Numbered from the stretch's first letter, positions 16,814-25,730 are shown. The stretch is DNA of 64,000 nucleotides from Glycomyces harbinensis (GCF_900101745.1 NZ_FNAD01000003.1:401079-465078), one strand, 5' to 3'. Program-made: numbers and translations. Notes: generated by a model from the sequence alone, not told the origin.

Positions 16814-18001
16814 ATGCCGCGCATGGTGTTCGACCACGTGACCAAGTCCTTCGGCTCCGATCCGGTCATCGACGGCTTCTCCGCCGAGATCGCCGACCGC
16901 GAGTTCCTGGTGCTGCTGGGGCCCTCGGGCTGCGGCAAGTCCACGATGCTGCGCATGATCGCGGGCCTCGCGGACGTCTCCGGCGGCACGATCAGCTTCG
17001 ACGGCCGCGTCGTCAACGGCCTGGAGCCGCGCGAGCGCGACATCGCGTTCGTCTTCCAGTCCTACGCGCTCTACCCGCACATGACCGTCGCCCAGAACAT
17101 CGCGTTCCCGCTCGTGATGGGGCATTTCCGGCCCTGGTACCACCTGCCGGTCCTCTCCTCGGTCATGAAGCGGGCCATCGCGAGGCGGCCCGAGGTCGCC
17201 GACAAGGTGGCCGAGGTCGCGCGCGTCCTGGAACTGACCGAGTACCTCGACCGCCGGCCCAAGTCCCTGTCCGGCGGCCAGCGCCAGCGCGTCGCCCTGG
17301 CCCGCAGCCTCGTGCGCGACCCGTCGGTGTACCTGCTCGACGAGCCTCTGTCCAATCTAGACGCGAAGTTGCGGACGCAGATGCGCTCGGAGATCACCGG
17401 CCTCCACCGCCGGGTCCGCAAGAGCTTCGTGTACGTCACGCACGACCAGGTCGAGGCCATGACCATGGCCACGCGCATCATCGTGCTCGACCGGGGCCGC
17501 ATCCAGCAGATCGGCACCCCCGAGGAGATCTACACGCGGCCCGCCAACGCGTTCGTCGCCCGGTTCATCGGCTCACCGGGCATGAACCTCGTCCCGGCCA
17601 CCGCCGCGGGCGGCCTCGTTCACGACCGGCGCAGCGGCCAGGTGCTCGACACCGGCACCGGCCTCGACGACGGCGAGTACCGGTTCGGGCTGCGCCCCGA
17701 GGCGATCAGGATCGCCGCCGACGGCGAGGACGGCCTCGCGGCCACCCTCACGACCGTCGAGCACCTCGGCGGGGAGATCGTCGCCGGATTCAGGCTCGGC
17801 CACCACGACGCCGACGACGGCGTCACGGTCGACCTGGGCGACACCGTGTTCGCGCGTCTCGCCCCCGACCCGTCGCTGCGAGCCGGCGCCCGGCGTCGCC
17901 TCGTGTTCGACCGCGACGCCGTCGGCTACTTCAGCGCCGCGACCGGACTACGGGTGCCCGCCACCCGGGGCACCACCCAACCGCAAGGGAGCAACCGATG
18001 A
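16814..18001 (+). CDS. Sugar ABC transporter ATP-binding protein (UgpC/MsmK type)
   Basis: A 395-residue ATPase. Walker A is GPSGCGKST, the signature motif is LSGGQRQRVALARSL, Walker B is VYLLDEPLSNLDAKL, and the switch histidine is in VTHDQVEAM. The C-terminal third is the TOBE/MalK-type regulatory domain (FRLG..RPEAIRI). After PLVMGHF there is an insertion of about 30 residues (around positions 98-128) not usual in MsmK proteins. A dedicated ATPase within the operon contrasts with the second ABC system of this window, which has none. Its stop overlaps the next start as ATGA. Confidence 0.93.
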   Translation: MPRMVFDHVTKSFGSDPVIDGFSAEIADREFLVLLGPSGCGKSTMLRMIAGLADVSGGTISFDGRVVNGLEPRERDIAFVFQSYALYPHMTVAQNIAFPLVMGHFRPWYHLPVLSSVMKRAIARRPEVADKVAEVARVLELTEYLDRRPKSLSGGQRQRVALARSLVRDPSVYLLDEPLSNLDAKLRTQMRSEITGLHRRVRKSFVYVTHDQVEAMTMATRIIVLDRGRIQQIGTPEEIYTRPANAFVARFIGSPGMNLVPATAAGGLVHDRRSGQVLDTGTGLDDGEYRFGLRPEAIRIAADGEDGLAATLTTVEHLGGEIVAGFRLGHHDADDGVTVDLGDTVFARLAPDPSLRAGARRRLVFDRDAVGYFSAATGLRVPATRGTTQPQGSNR

Positions 18002-18876
18002 ACATCGCACTGGTAGGACTCGGCGCCATGGGCTCGGGCATGGCCGGACGGCTCGTCGACGCGGGCCTGCGCGTCGACGGATTCGACTCCGACGCCGAGG
18101 CCCGCGCCCGCGCCCGCGGCCGCGGGGCATCCGTCCACGAGACGCTCGAGCAGACCCTGGCGGCGTCCCCGGGCCCGCGGGTCGTCTGGCTCATGCTCCC
18201 GGCCGGCGTGGTCACCCGCTCGGTCACGGCGACCGTGCTCGACGCCGTCGGCCACGGCGACATCGTGGTCGACGGCGGCAACAGCCACTTCGCCGACGCC
18301 GCGGGCCACAGCGAGCGGGCTGTCGGACGCGGCGCCGCCTTCGCCGACGTCGGCGTCAGCGGCGGCCAGTGGGGCGCCGAGCACGGCTACGGCCTCATGG
18401 TCGGCGCCGACGAGGACACCTACCGCGCGCTCACCCCGGTCCTGGACGCGCTGTCGGCCGACGGCGGCCACCGCCGCGTCGGAGGCCCCGGATCGGGACA
18501 CCTGGTCAAGGCCCTCCACAACGGCGTCCAGTACGGGATCCTCCAGGCGTACGCCGAGGGCTTCGCCCTGCTGCGCGCCCACCCGGAAGTGGACGCGGCG
18601 GCCGCGCTCGGCGCCTGGCAGGCCGGCAGTTCGGTCCGGTCGTGGCTGCTCGAGCAGATCATCGCCGCCGTCGAGGCCGATCCGGGCCTGGACGACGTCG
18701 AACCGGTCGTCCCCGACTCCGGTATGGGCCGGTGGACCTCGGAGGAGGCGATCCGGCTCGGCGTCCCCACCCCGGTGATCGCCGCGGCGCTCCACGCCCG
18801 GTTCCGCTCCCGGTCGGACGGGAGCGCCGAGCGGATGCTCCGCGCGGCCCGCACCCGGATCGGAGGCCAGCGGTGA
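17998..18876 (+). CDS. 6-phosphogluconate dehydrogenase, short NAD-type (GntZ/YqeC-like)
   Basis: A 292-residue member of the short class of decarboxylating 6-phosphogluconate dehydrogenases, about 170 residues shorter than the dimeric Gnd enzymes. The Rossmann start is GLGAMGSGMAGRLVDAG, and the substrate loops are DGGNSHFADA and DVGVSGGQWGAEHGYGLMVG. The catalytic lysine is in SGHLVKALHNGVQYGILQAY, and EEAIRLGVPTPVI with ARFRSR closes the active site. Expected reaction: 6-phosphogluconate to ribulose 5-phosphate and CO2, in the cytosol. The ATGA overlap with the ATPase and GTGA overlap with the next gene mark it as part of the catabolic operon. Confidence 0.9.
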   Translation: MNIALVGLGAMGSGMAGRLVDAGLRVDGFDSDAEARARARGRGASVHETLEQTLAASPGPRVVWLMLPAGVVTRSVTATVLDAVGHGDIVVDGGNSHFADAAGHSERAVGRGAAFADVGVSGGQWGAEHGYGLMVGADEDTYRALTPVLDALSADGGHRRVGGPGSGHLVKALHNGVQYGILQAYAEGFALLRAHPEVDAAAALGAWQAGSSVRSWLLEQIIAAVEADPGLDDVEPVVPDSGMGRWTSEEAIRLGVPTPVIAAALHARFRSRSDGSAERMLRAARTRIGGQR

Positions 18877-19421
18877 CCGGTCACGACGGCGCCGGCATCG
18901 TCGCCTCGGCGAAGCGGGCCCTCAGCGAGATCGAAGCGGTCCTCGCCGCCGCCGACACGACCGGTCTGGCGCTCCTGGCCGCCGCGGTCGACGGCGCACC
19001 GCGCGTGTTCGTCGCGGGCGGCGGGCGCTCGCTGCTGATGATGCGCGCGGTGGCGATGCGGCTGATGCACATCGGACTCGACGTCCACGTCGTCGGCGAC
19101 ACCACCGCCCCGGCGGTCCGCAGCGGCGACCTCGTCGTCGTCGCCAGCGCCCGCGGCGGCCGCAGCGCCCTGGCCGTGGCCGAGGCGGCGCGTGCCTCCG
19201 GGGCCAAGGTGGCCGCCGTGACCGCCTCCGACGAGGCGTTCGGCGACGCCGCCGACCTCCTCGTGCGTCTGCCCGCCCGCACGCAGGTGCCCTCGTCGCA
19301 GCACGCCGGGAGCCTGTTCGAGCAGTCCCTGCTCGTCGTCGGCGACGCGCTCACCCGCAGCGTCCAGGTCTCCCGCCAGGTGCCCTCCGCCGCCCTCGAC
19401 GCCCGCCACGCGAACCTGTGA
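18873..19421 (+). CDS. hxlB: 6-phospho-3-hexuloisomerase-like SIS protein
   Basis: A 182-residue single SIS-domain protein, the size of 6-phospho-3-hexuloisomerase. The core VFVAGGGRSLLMMRAVAMRL continues MHIGLDVHVVGDTTAPAV, very close to that family. HAGSLFEQSLLVVGDAL holds the conserved His/Glu helix near the end. The second phosphate loop reads ASARGGRS where family members usually show SGSGET, so the substrate may differ. No hexulose-phosphate synthase lies nearby, so a formaldehyde-fixing RuMP pair is not evident. The gene is coupled to the dehydrogenase upstream by GTGA. The symbol is by family only. Confidence 0.8.
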   Translation: MTGHDGAGIVASAKRALSEIEAVLAAADTTGLALLAAAVDGAPRVFVAGGGRSLLMMRAVAMRLMHIGLDVHVVGDTTAPAVRSGDLVVVASARGGRSALAVAEAARASGAKVAAVTASDEAFGDAADLLVRLPARTQVPSSQHAGSLFEQSLLVVGDALTRSVQVSRQVPSAALDARHANL

Positions 19422-19536
19422 GGCCCCGATGGAAGCGACCGGACGCCCGTGGCCGAACGGCGAGACGCCGCTGATCGGCCGCGAGCACACTACACTCGGG
19501 ATCATCCGGCGCCCCCCGACCGTCGCGAAGGGGGCA

Positions 19537-20958
19537 GTGGTGGACGTCGTGTCGACCCTCGGCGACTGGTACGCCGACAGCGGACCGCTCTACCAGCGGC
19601 TGGCCGGGGCCGTGCGACGCGCCGTCGCCGACGGCCGGCTTCAACCCGGCACCCTGCTGCCCGCCGAGCGCCGGCTCGCCGAGCGTCTCTCGATCGGGCG
19701 CAGCACCGTGATCCGCGCCTACGACCTGCTTCGCGACGAGGCCGTGCTCGAAAGCCGCCGCGGCTCGGGCACGTGGGTCGCCGGGGCCGAACCCGGGGAC
19801 GGCGGCGTCCGGCACGACGGCCTGCAGCGGGTCGCCCCCAGCATCGGCGACGACGTGGTCGACCTCGCCACGGCCTCGCTCCCGGCACCGGCCGAACTCG
19901 CCGCCGCGCTCCGCGCCCTCGGCGACGGCCCGCTGGGCGACGCGCTGCTGCGACCGGGCTACTCGCACGCGGGCGTCGCGGAACTGCGCGAGGCGATCGC
20001 CGCCCAGTTCACCGCCGACGGACTGCCCACCGTCCCACGCGAAATCCTCATCACGACCGGCGCGCAGCAGGCGATGGACCTCATCGTCCGCCACTTCACC
20101 TCCCGCGGCGACGCCGTCGTCATGGAGGACCCCAGTTCGGCCGGAGCGCTCGACCTGCTCAGCGAGGCCGGATGCGTCGTCCACACCGCCCCCTCGGTGG
20201 CCTCGGGCGGCGCCGAACCGATCACCGAGGTGCTGCGCCGCCGCGCCCCGCAGCTCGTCTACCTCCAGGTGCCGCTCGGACCCGAAGGGACCATGGCCCG
20301 CGGCGGCGACGTCGTGACGCTCGCCCGGCGCCTCCCCGAGGAGGCGATCGTCGTCGAGGACGCCAGCCTCCGCGACCTCGCCTTCGACCGCGACCCGCCC
20401 CCGTACCTGGCCGCCAGGGCCCCCGCCGACCGCGTCCTGACCGTCGGCTCCATGAGCAAGGTGTACTGGGGCGGGCTCAGGGTCGGCTGGATCAGGGGCG
20501 CGGAGAAGATCATCGAACGCCTGGCGCGCACCAAGGCGCGCGCCGACCTCGGCACGCCCGTGCTCAGCCAGCACGTGTCCGCCTGGATGCTCAGGCGCCG
20601 CGACGGCGTCCTGGCCGCCCGCCTCGACCAGATCCGCACCTCCCGCGACGCGCTCGCGGCGGCCCTGACCGAGCTGCTGCCCGACTTCGCCTGGACGCCG
20701 CCCGACGGCGGCCTGACCATCTGGGCGCTCATGCCGCACGGCACCTCCGAGCCGTTCGCCGAGCTCGCCCACGCCCACGGCGTCCTCGTCGCCACCGGCG
20801 AATCCCTCTCACCCTCGGGCCGCAACAGCGACCGGCTGCGCCTGTCCTACGCGCCGCCGCCCGAAGTGATCCGTGAAGGCGTCATCCGCCTGGCCCGAGC
20901 CTGGGCCGACTTCGACCGGCGCACCCGCACCGCCGCCATGAAAGGACCCGCCCCATGA
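19537..20958 (+). CDS. MocR/GntR-type PLP-dependent transcriptional regulator
   Basis: A 473-residue MocR regulator. The GntR winged helix spans about residues 10-80 (LYQRLAGAVRRAVADGRLQ, then LLPAERRLAERLSIGRSTVI and LESRRGSGTWV), joined to an aminotransferase-like domain. The PLP lysine is in GSMSKVYWGGLRVGW. I favour GTG 19537, with AAGGGGG upstream; the frame is open back to ATG 19429, which would add 36 atypical residues. TACACT at 19490-19495 could be an internal -10 box. Its place inside the operon suggests it senses a pathway intermediate and acts on the dyads at 13.6 kb. Confidence 0.88.
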   Translation: MVDVVSTLGDWYADSGPLYQRLAGAVRRAVADGRLQPGTLLPAERRLAERLSIGRSTVIRAYDLLRDEAVLESRRGSGTWVAGAEPGDGGVRHDGLQRVAPSIGDDVVDLATASLPAPAELAAALRALGDGPLGDALLRPGYSHAGVAELREAIAAQFTADGLPTVPREILITTGAQQAMDLIVRHFTSRGDAVVMEDPSSAGALDLLSEAGCVVHTAPSVASGGAEPITEVLRRRAPQLVYLQVPLGPEGTMARGGDVVTLARRLPEEAIVVEDASLRDLAFDRDPPPYLAARAPADRVLTVGSMSKVYWGGLRVGWIRGAEKIIERLARTKARADLGTPVLSQHVSAWMLRRRDGVLAARLDQIRTSRDALAAALTELLPDFAWTPPDGGLTIWALMPHGTSEPFAELAHAHGVLVATGESLSPSGRNSDRLRLSYAPPPEVIREGVIRLARAWADFDRRTRTAAMKGPAP

Positions 20959-21986
20959 GAGCCGTCTCCTACCCCGCCCCCGGGCAGTTCACCGTCGCCG
21001 ACCTCGCCGACCGGCCGCTGGCCGCCGCCGAGGTGCGGATCGCGAACCTCGTCGTCGGCCTGTGCGGCACCGACCTGCACCTGCACCAGGGCCACAACTA
21101 CCCGGCCTACCCGCTGACGCCCGGCCACGAGATCGTCGCCCGCGTGGTCGAGACCGGTCCCGGCGTCGACACGGTCGCGGTCGGCGAAGTCGTGGCCGTC
21201 GACAACGTCGTGTACTGCCGCGACTGCCGCCGGTGCAAGAAGGGCGAGTTCAACTTCTGCGAACGGCGCCGGTCGATGGGCACGAAACTGCCCGGCGGCT
21301 TCGCCGAGCACGCCGTCACGCTCGCGGAGAAGTGCTACCCCATCGGCGACCTGCCCCTGGAGGCCGCCGTCCTGACCGAGCCGACCGCATGCGCCCTGCA
21401 CGGCCTGCAGCTCCTCGACGTCCCGGTCGGAGCCAGCGCCCTGATCACCGGGGCCGGTCCGACCGGCCTGATCCTCGCGCAGCTGCTCCGGCACTCCGGC
21501 GCCGCGAAGGTGGTCGTGGCCGCGCCGACGCGCGCGAAGCTCGACCTGGCGCTGCGGCGCGGTGCCGACGCGGTCGTGCAGGTGGACCGGCACGACTTCG
21601 CCGCGACGGCCCCGGTCGTGGCCGAGCACGCCCCCGGCGGCTTCGACGTCGTCGTCGACGCCACCGGCGTCCCGGCCGTCATCGAGGGACTCGTCCCGCT
21701 GACGGCCTCCGGCGGCACCCTCATGGTCTACGGCATGGCCGGACCCGACGAGCGGATCAGCCTGTCCCCGTTCGAGATCTTCCGCCGGCAGCTGACCGTC
21801 GTCGGCTCCTTCGCGCAGACCTTCGACTTCGCTCGCGCGATCGACTTCCTCGCCACCGGGAAGGTCACGGCCGAAGGCATGATCACCCACCGGTTCGGGC
21901 TCGACGACTACCGCAGGGCGCTCGACACCCTCGCCGACCCCGCCTGCGTCAAGGCCGTCGTCGAACCGAACGGGCCGGTACTGTGA
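20955..21986 (+). CDS. Zinc-dependent alcohol/polyol dehydrogenase (MDR family)
   Basis: A 343-residue medium-chain dehydrogenase. Catalytic zinc ligands are in LCGTDLHL and GHEIVARV. The structural zinc cysteines are in CRDCRRCKKGEFNFC, and the cofactor fold is ALITGAGPTGLILAQLL. The pattern fits the sorbitol/threonine/idonate dehydrogenase branch that oxidises polyols or aldonates with NAD(P). Its ATG overlaps the stop of the MocR gene and its stop overlaps the kinase GTG. In the operon it probably performs the first or second oxidation of the imported compound. Confidence 0.92.
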   Translation: MRAVSYPAPGQFTVADLADRPLAAAEVRIANLVVGLCGTDLHLHQGHNYPAYPLTPGHEIVARVVETGPGVDTVAVGEVVAVDNVVYCRDCRRCKKGEFNFCERRRSMGTKLPGGFAEHAVTLAEKCYPIGDLPLEAAVLTEPTACALHGLQLLDVPVGASALITGAGPTGLILAQLLRHSGAAKVVVAAPTRAKLDLALRRGADAVVQVDRHDFAATAPVVAEHAPGGFDVVVDATGVPAVIEGLVPLTASGGTLMVYGMAGPDERISLSPFEIFRRQLTVVGSFAQTFDFARAIDFLATGKVTAEGMITHRFGLDDYRRALDTLADPACVKAVVEPNGPVL

Positions 21987-23380
21987 CGCCGACCCGCACC
22001 GAGACCCTCGCGATCGACCTCGGTTCGACCGGGGTGCGGGCCGCGCGCTTCGGACCGGACGGGCGGCGCATCGGGCCGGTCGCGGCGCGGCGGCACCGCG
22101 GCGGCGGCTCGGCACCCGGCAGGGTCCGCCCGGAATCGCTCCTCGCGGCGGTCCTCGACACCATCGGCAAGGTCGACCTCGCCGGCGTGGGGGCGGTGGC
22201 CGTCAGCGCCCTGTGGCATTCGGCCCTCGCGCTCGACGCCGAGTCCGAACCCGTCGGCGAGGCCGTGACGTGGGAGGCGGCGATGCCCGAACGGGTGCGC
22301 GCGACCGTCGAAGCGGCCGCCGCGGACTGGTCGCTCGACGTCTCCGGGGCCTACCCGCACTCCAGCTACGCCGTCGCGGCGTTCCCGCTGCTCTACGACG
22401 AGCGCGTCGACCGCTTCGCCGACCTCGGATCCTGGATCACCGAGCGGCTCACCGGGCGCCGCCTCGGATGGTCGCCGACGATGGCGGCCGCCTCCGGGCT
22501 GTGGCGCCAGGACGACCGGGCTTGGAACCGGCCCCTGTTCGCGGCACTCGGCCTCCCCGAGCACCTGATACCGCCATTGTGGACAGATCCGGTCGAAGGC
22601 GACGGGACCGTGCCCGGACTCGCGGGCGCGATCTGGCTCCCGACCGCCGGAGACGGCCTGTGCCACAACATAGGCCACGCCGCCGTCGGCCCCGGGACCA
22701 TCGCGGTCACCGTCGGCACCTCCGGCAGCGTCCGCGCCCTCCTGCCCGGGGCCGCGCGGGCCGTACCCGGACTGTGGCGATACCGGTGCGCCGACGACCT
22801 CGACGCCGTCGGCGGCGCGGTGACCTCTGCCGGCAACGCCCTCGAATGGGTGCGGCGCTTCACCGGAACCGGCGTCGACTGGGGCCGCTACTCGGGCGAC
22901 CCGGTCCTTCCGCCGGTGCGGGCCGACCCCGCGGTCTACGGCCGCCGAGGCCCGGACTACCCCTGGGACGCCACCGCCTCGATCAGCGGACTCGGCCCCT
23001 CCTCGACGCTCGACGACGTGCGGGACGCGTTCGCGATCGACCTGTGGCGCGACTTCCGCGCGCACTTCACGAGCATGCGACCCCTGCTCGACCCCGAACC
23101 GGTCGTGCGCGCGGCCGGAGGCGTCATCAACGGTCACCACGCCGGTGCCCAGCTTCTGGCCGACGCGCTCGCGACGCCCGTCGAGCTCGTCGACGTGGAC
23201 GAGGCCTCTTTGGCGGGCGCGGGTGTGGTCGGCGCGCAGTTCCTGCGCGACGGGCTCCACGACCTGCCCGCCGCCGCCGCCGCTGCCGAGCGCGGCGAAC
23301 TCGGCGCATGCCGGACCGTGCGACTGCTGGAGCCCCGAGCCGCATGGACCGAGCGGCTGGAGGCCCGCTGGCGGCCCTGA
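21983..23380 (+). CDS. FGGY-family kinase, gluconokinase-like
   Basis: A 465-residue FGGY carbohydrate kinase. The N-terminal phosphate loop is AIDLGSTGVRAARFG. The mid-segment IAVTVGTSGSVRALLPGA and PGLWRYRCADD, with VGGAVTSAGNALEW, match the gluconokinase branch. The C-terminal AAGGVINGHHAGAQLLADAL is the second nucleotide site. Expected reaction: ATP-dependent phosphorylation of gluconate or a similar aldonate, feeding the dehydrogenase at 18.0-18.9 kb. GTG 21983 overlaps the previous stop. This is the last gene of the tightly overlapped run. Confidence 0.88.
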   Translation: MTPTRTETLAIDLGSTGVRAARFGPDGRRIGPVAARRHRGGGSAPGRVRPESLLAAVLDTIGKVDLAGVGAVAVSALWHSALALDAESEPVGEAVTWEAAMPERVRATVEAAAADWSLDVSGAYPHSSYAVAAFPLLYDERVDRFADLGSWITERLTGRRLGWSPTMAAASGLWRQDDRAWNRPLFAALGLPEHLIPPLWTDPVEGDGTVPGLAGAIWLPTAGDGLCHNIGHAAVGPGTIAVTVGTSGSVRALLPGAARAVPGLWRYRCADDLDAVGGAVTSAGNALEWVRRFTGTGVDWGRYSGDPVLPPVRADPAVYGRRGPDYPWDATASISGLGPSSTLDDVRDAFAIDLWRDFRAHFTSMRPLLDPEPVVRAAGGVINGHHAGAQLLADALATPVELVDVDEASLAGAGVVGAQFLRDGLHDLPAAAAAAERGELGACRTVRLLEPRAAWTERLEARWRP

Positions 23381-23750
23381 ACGGCCGCAACCGAACCCGG
23401 GCAATATCCTCTTCGGACACCTCCCTGTGCGCGCGGAGGCATGCCCGATGAGCAGGCGAAACAAGTTCGAATTCTGATACCTGAGGGGTCGGATTCGGAC
23501 AGCGCTGACAAGATCCGGGGCAAGCCTGCGCCCCGACGGGCGAGGAACAGGACCGGCCGGGTGAGCCGAAGCGCTCTCCTCGCGGCGGGCCCGACCGCGT
23601 GCCGTGCCGCTCGGACACGGGCGAAGGGATTCCTCGCCGGACCGCCCCTGATTGTCAAGAATCGATAACGAACCCTACCGATCACTCGGTATGGACGCCA
23701 TACTTCCCTCAGTGGACTTCACCCCGCCCCTCAGCGAACAGGAGAGCGCC
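23381..23750 (+). other. Gap between kinase and MFS genes
   Basis: About 370 bases with no convincing gene. Short frames here lack ribosome sites and family resemblance. TTGTCA near 23652 may be a -35 box for the MFS gene, but the matching -10 is poor. No hairpin terminator follows the kinase, so transcription may continue into the MFS gene. Confidence 0.3.
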
Positions 23751-25022
23751 GTGGCGCTAGAGACGAATGGGCGCACCGCCCCTCCGGGCAACGATCCCCG
23801 CACCGCTCCCGCCAACGCGCCCAAGGGTTTCATCGTCCGCGCAGCCCTGTCGAACTACGGACTGTGGACCGCGCTGCTCACCCCCGGGATCATCACGCTC
23901 GCCATCCGCGTCGAGCAGGTCGCCGGCGCGGACTTCGAGGCCGTCTACGCCGCGGTCCTGTCCGTCGGCGCGACCATCGGCATGTTCGGGAACCCGGTCT
24001 GGGGCCGGTTGTCGGACCGCACGCGCTCGCGCTTCGGCAGGCGCCGACCGTGGATCGCGCTCGGCGCCGCCGCAGGCGTTGGCGGCGTCGCGGTGGTCGC
24101 GTTCGTCCCGCAGGTGTGGGCGCTGGTCCTCGGCTGGGCAATCGCCCAGGCCGGATTCAACGCAGCGCTCGCCGCGATGATGGCCTCGGTGCCCGATCAA
24201 GTCCCGGTGAAGGATCAAGGCCGTGTCTCCGGCGCGTTCGGCGCGGCCGTCACCGGCGGCATCCTCACCGGATCGATGATCGCCGCGATCACCCAGAACA
24301 CGACCCTGATGTTCATGGTCCCGTGCGCCCTCTGCCTCGCGCTGGCCGCGCAGTTTGCGCTCACGTTCAAGGACCCGCAGGTCGACGCGCGCGGAGAGCG
24401 GTTCTCGCTCAAGGAGATCGGCACGACCTTCGTGTTCAACCCGCGACGGCACCCCGACTTCGGCTGGGCCTGGCTCACGAAGTTCCTGCTCGTCTCCGGA
24501 TCGCTCGCGCCGATGGCCTACATGGTGTACTTCCTCGCCGACCGTCTCGACTTGAGCGCCACCGAGGCCGGCGGCATCGTCGGCCTGCTCTTCACGGCCA
24601 GCTACGCCCTGCAGACCGCCGTCGCCCTCGCCGGAGGCTGGTTCTCGGACCGGATCGGGCGCCGCAAGCCCTTGTTCACCGCCTCCGGGCTCCTGGCCGT
24701 GACCGGGCTGCTGCTCATGGCCTTCGCTCCGAACCTGCCCGCGATCATCACGGCCCAACTCGTGCTCACGGTCGCCGGGGGCCTGTTCGCCGCGGTCGAC
24801 GGCGCGCTCGTCTTCCAGACGCTGCCGAATCCCGCGGAGCCCGCGAAGGACCTCGGCATCGCCAACCTCGCCAACGGGCTACCGCAGACGATCCTGCCCA
24901 TGGTCGCCACGGCGATCCTCGCTGTCGGCACGGGCTCGAACTACACACTGCTGTTCTGCGTCTCGGCCGTCTTCTCCCTCCTGGGCGCGGCGACCGTGCT
25001 GCAAGTCAGGAGCGTCCGATGA
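23751..25022 (+). CDS. MFS transporter, sugar-type (SLC45-like)
   Basis: A 423-residue major facilitator with 12 predicted helices. The loop between helices 2 and 3 reads WGRLSDRTRSRFGRRRPWI, the signature of the SLC45/sucrose-type branch, and the second copy is FSDRIGRRKPLF. I start at GTG 23751, which has AGGAGAG 5 bases upstream; ATG 23691 is in frame but has no site. It follows the catabolic operon in the same direction and may provide a second uptake or an efflux route for the same compound. Sugar transport is inferred from the family. Confidence 0.87.
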   Translation: MALETNGRTAPPGNDPRTAPANAPKGFIVRAALSNYGLWTALLTPGIITLAIRVEQVAGADFEAVYAAVLSVGATIGMFGNPVWGRLSDRTRSRFGRRRPWIALGAAAGVGGVAVVAFVPQVWALVLGWAIAQAGFNAALAAMMASVPDQVPVKDQGRVSGAFGAAVTGGILTGSMIAAITQNTTLMFMVPCALCLALAAQFALTFKDPQVDARGERFSLKEIGTTFVFNPRRHPDFGWAWLTKFLLVSGSLAPMAYMVYFLADRLDLSATEAGGIVGLLFTASYALQTAVALAGGWFSDRIGRRKPLFTASGLLAVTGLLLMAFAPNLPAIITAQLVLTVAGGLFAAVDGALVFQTLPNPAEPAKDLGIANLANGLPQTILPMVATAILAVGTGSNYTLLFCVSAVFSLLGAATVLQVRSVR

Positions 25023-25063
25023 GGGCTCGGCTCACGCGCTGGCGTCAGGTCACTGATATTTCG

Positions 25064-25093
25064 TTGACAGGTCTCCGCTCGGGTTCCTACCCT
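25064..25093 (+). promoter_or_regulatory. Promoter of the RNHCP operon
   Basis: TTGACA (25064-25069), an 18-base spacer and TACCCT (25088-25093), with an AT-rich GATATTTCG just upstream. Transcription would start near 25100, leaving a leader of roughly 270 bases before the first RNHCP gene. Confidence 0.6.
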
Positions 25094-25153
25094 GATCGGG
25101 TCCGCATATCGCGGACGGTGAACCGGGCCCCGACGCCCTAGAAAGTGGTCTTG

Positions 25154-25195
25154 ATGTCCCCCTATGCGCCGAGCGCGCCTCGCAGCATCGCTTAA
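25154..25195 (+). CDS. Possible 13-codon upstream ORF in the RNHCP leader
   Basis: ATG 25154 opens a 13-codon frame (MSPYAPSAPRSIA, stop TAA 25193-25195), rich in Pro, Ala and Ser. It lies about 55 bases after the expected transcript start, and its stop codon is 1 base before a nested hairpin. The preceding GAAAGTGG is a weak ribosome site. It could act as a leader peptide in an attenuation mechanism; it may also be chance. Confidence 0.3.
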   Translation: MSPYAPSAPRSIA

Positions 25196-25196
25196 G

Positions 25197-25238
25197 CGTC
25201 CGATGATCTCGCCGCACCTCGGGTGCGGCGGCCGGACG
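25197..25238 (+). promoter_or_regulatory. Nested hairpin in the RNHCP leader
   Basis: The outer pair CGTCCG (25197-25202)/CGGACG (25233-25238) encloses an inner stem CCGCACC (25212-25218)/GGTGCGG (25222-25228) with a TCG loop. It follows the small upstream ORF directly and is a candidate attenuator element. Confidence 0.4.
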
Positions 25239-25370
25239 ACCCGATGCCGATGAATCGCCTCGCTCCGTGACGCCTCGTGCAGAGGCGGCGGACGCGTGCG
25301 CCCGTTCGACCGAGACCGCTCGGCCTGCTCTTGCTGTCAGCGAAGACCATCTCCAGCAAGGAGCCCACGG

Positions 25371-25730
25371 GTGTCCAACACCGACAACACACTCAAGACC
25401 AGCATCTTCACCTGCGCTTGGTGCGGACTCACCACCACCAAGTACATCGCTGAGGGTGCGGTGCGCAACCACTGCCCCTCCTGCATGCACTCCAAGCACG
25501 TCACCGACCACGTCGAGGGCGGGTCGAGCACGTGCGAAGGGCGGATGAGCCCGATCGCCATCGCGGTGCTGCGCACCGGAGACTGGATGCTCATCCACCG
25601 CTGCCGGCGCTGCGACGAGCTCACCTCGAACCCGGTGTGCGCGGACGACAACCAGCTCATCCTCATGCGCATGGCGGTCCGCCCGCTGGCGCAACCGCCG
25701 TTCCCGCTCGAAACCCTCGGCAGTCTGTAG
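25371..25730 (+). CDS. RNHCP domain protein (first of tandem pair)
   Basis: A 119-residue zinc-ribbon-like protein of the RNHCP family. The family motif appears as VRNHCPSCMHSKHV. Further Cys pairs are FTCAWCGLTT at the N-terminus and IHRCRRCDELTSNPV near the C-terminus, which together could bind two zinc ions. GTG 25371 has AAGGAG 7 bases upstream. The domain is common in actinomycetes and its function is unknown. A long leader precedes it and a second RNHCP gene follows after 11 bases. Confidence 0.9.
   Translation: MSNTDNTLKTSIFTCAWCGLTTTKYIAEGAVRNHCPSCMHSKHVTDHVEGGSSTCEGRMSPIAIAVLRTGDWMLIHRCRRCDELTSNPVCADDNQLILMRMAVRPLAQPPFPLETLGSL

Noticed and set aside
23441..23668. A 75-codon forward frame between kinase and MFS genes
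   Set aside because: No ribosome site, no hydrophobic or conserved segments, and composition typical of non-coding frames.
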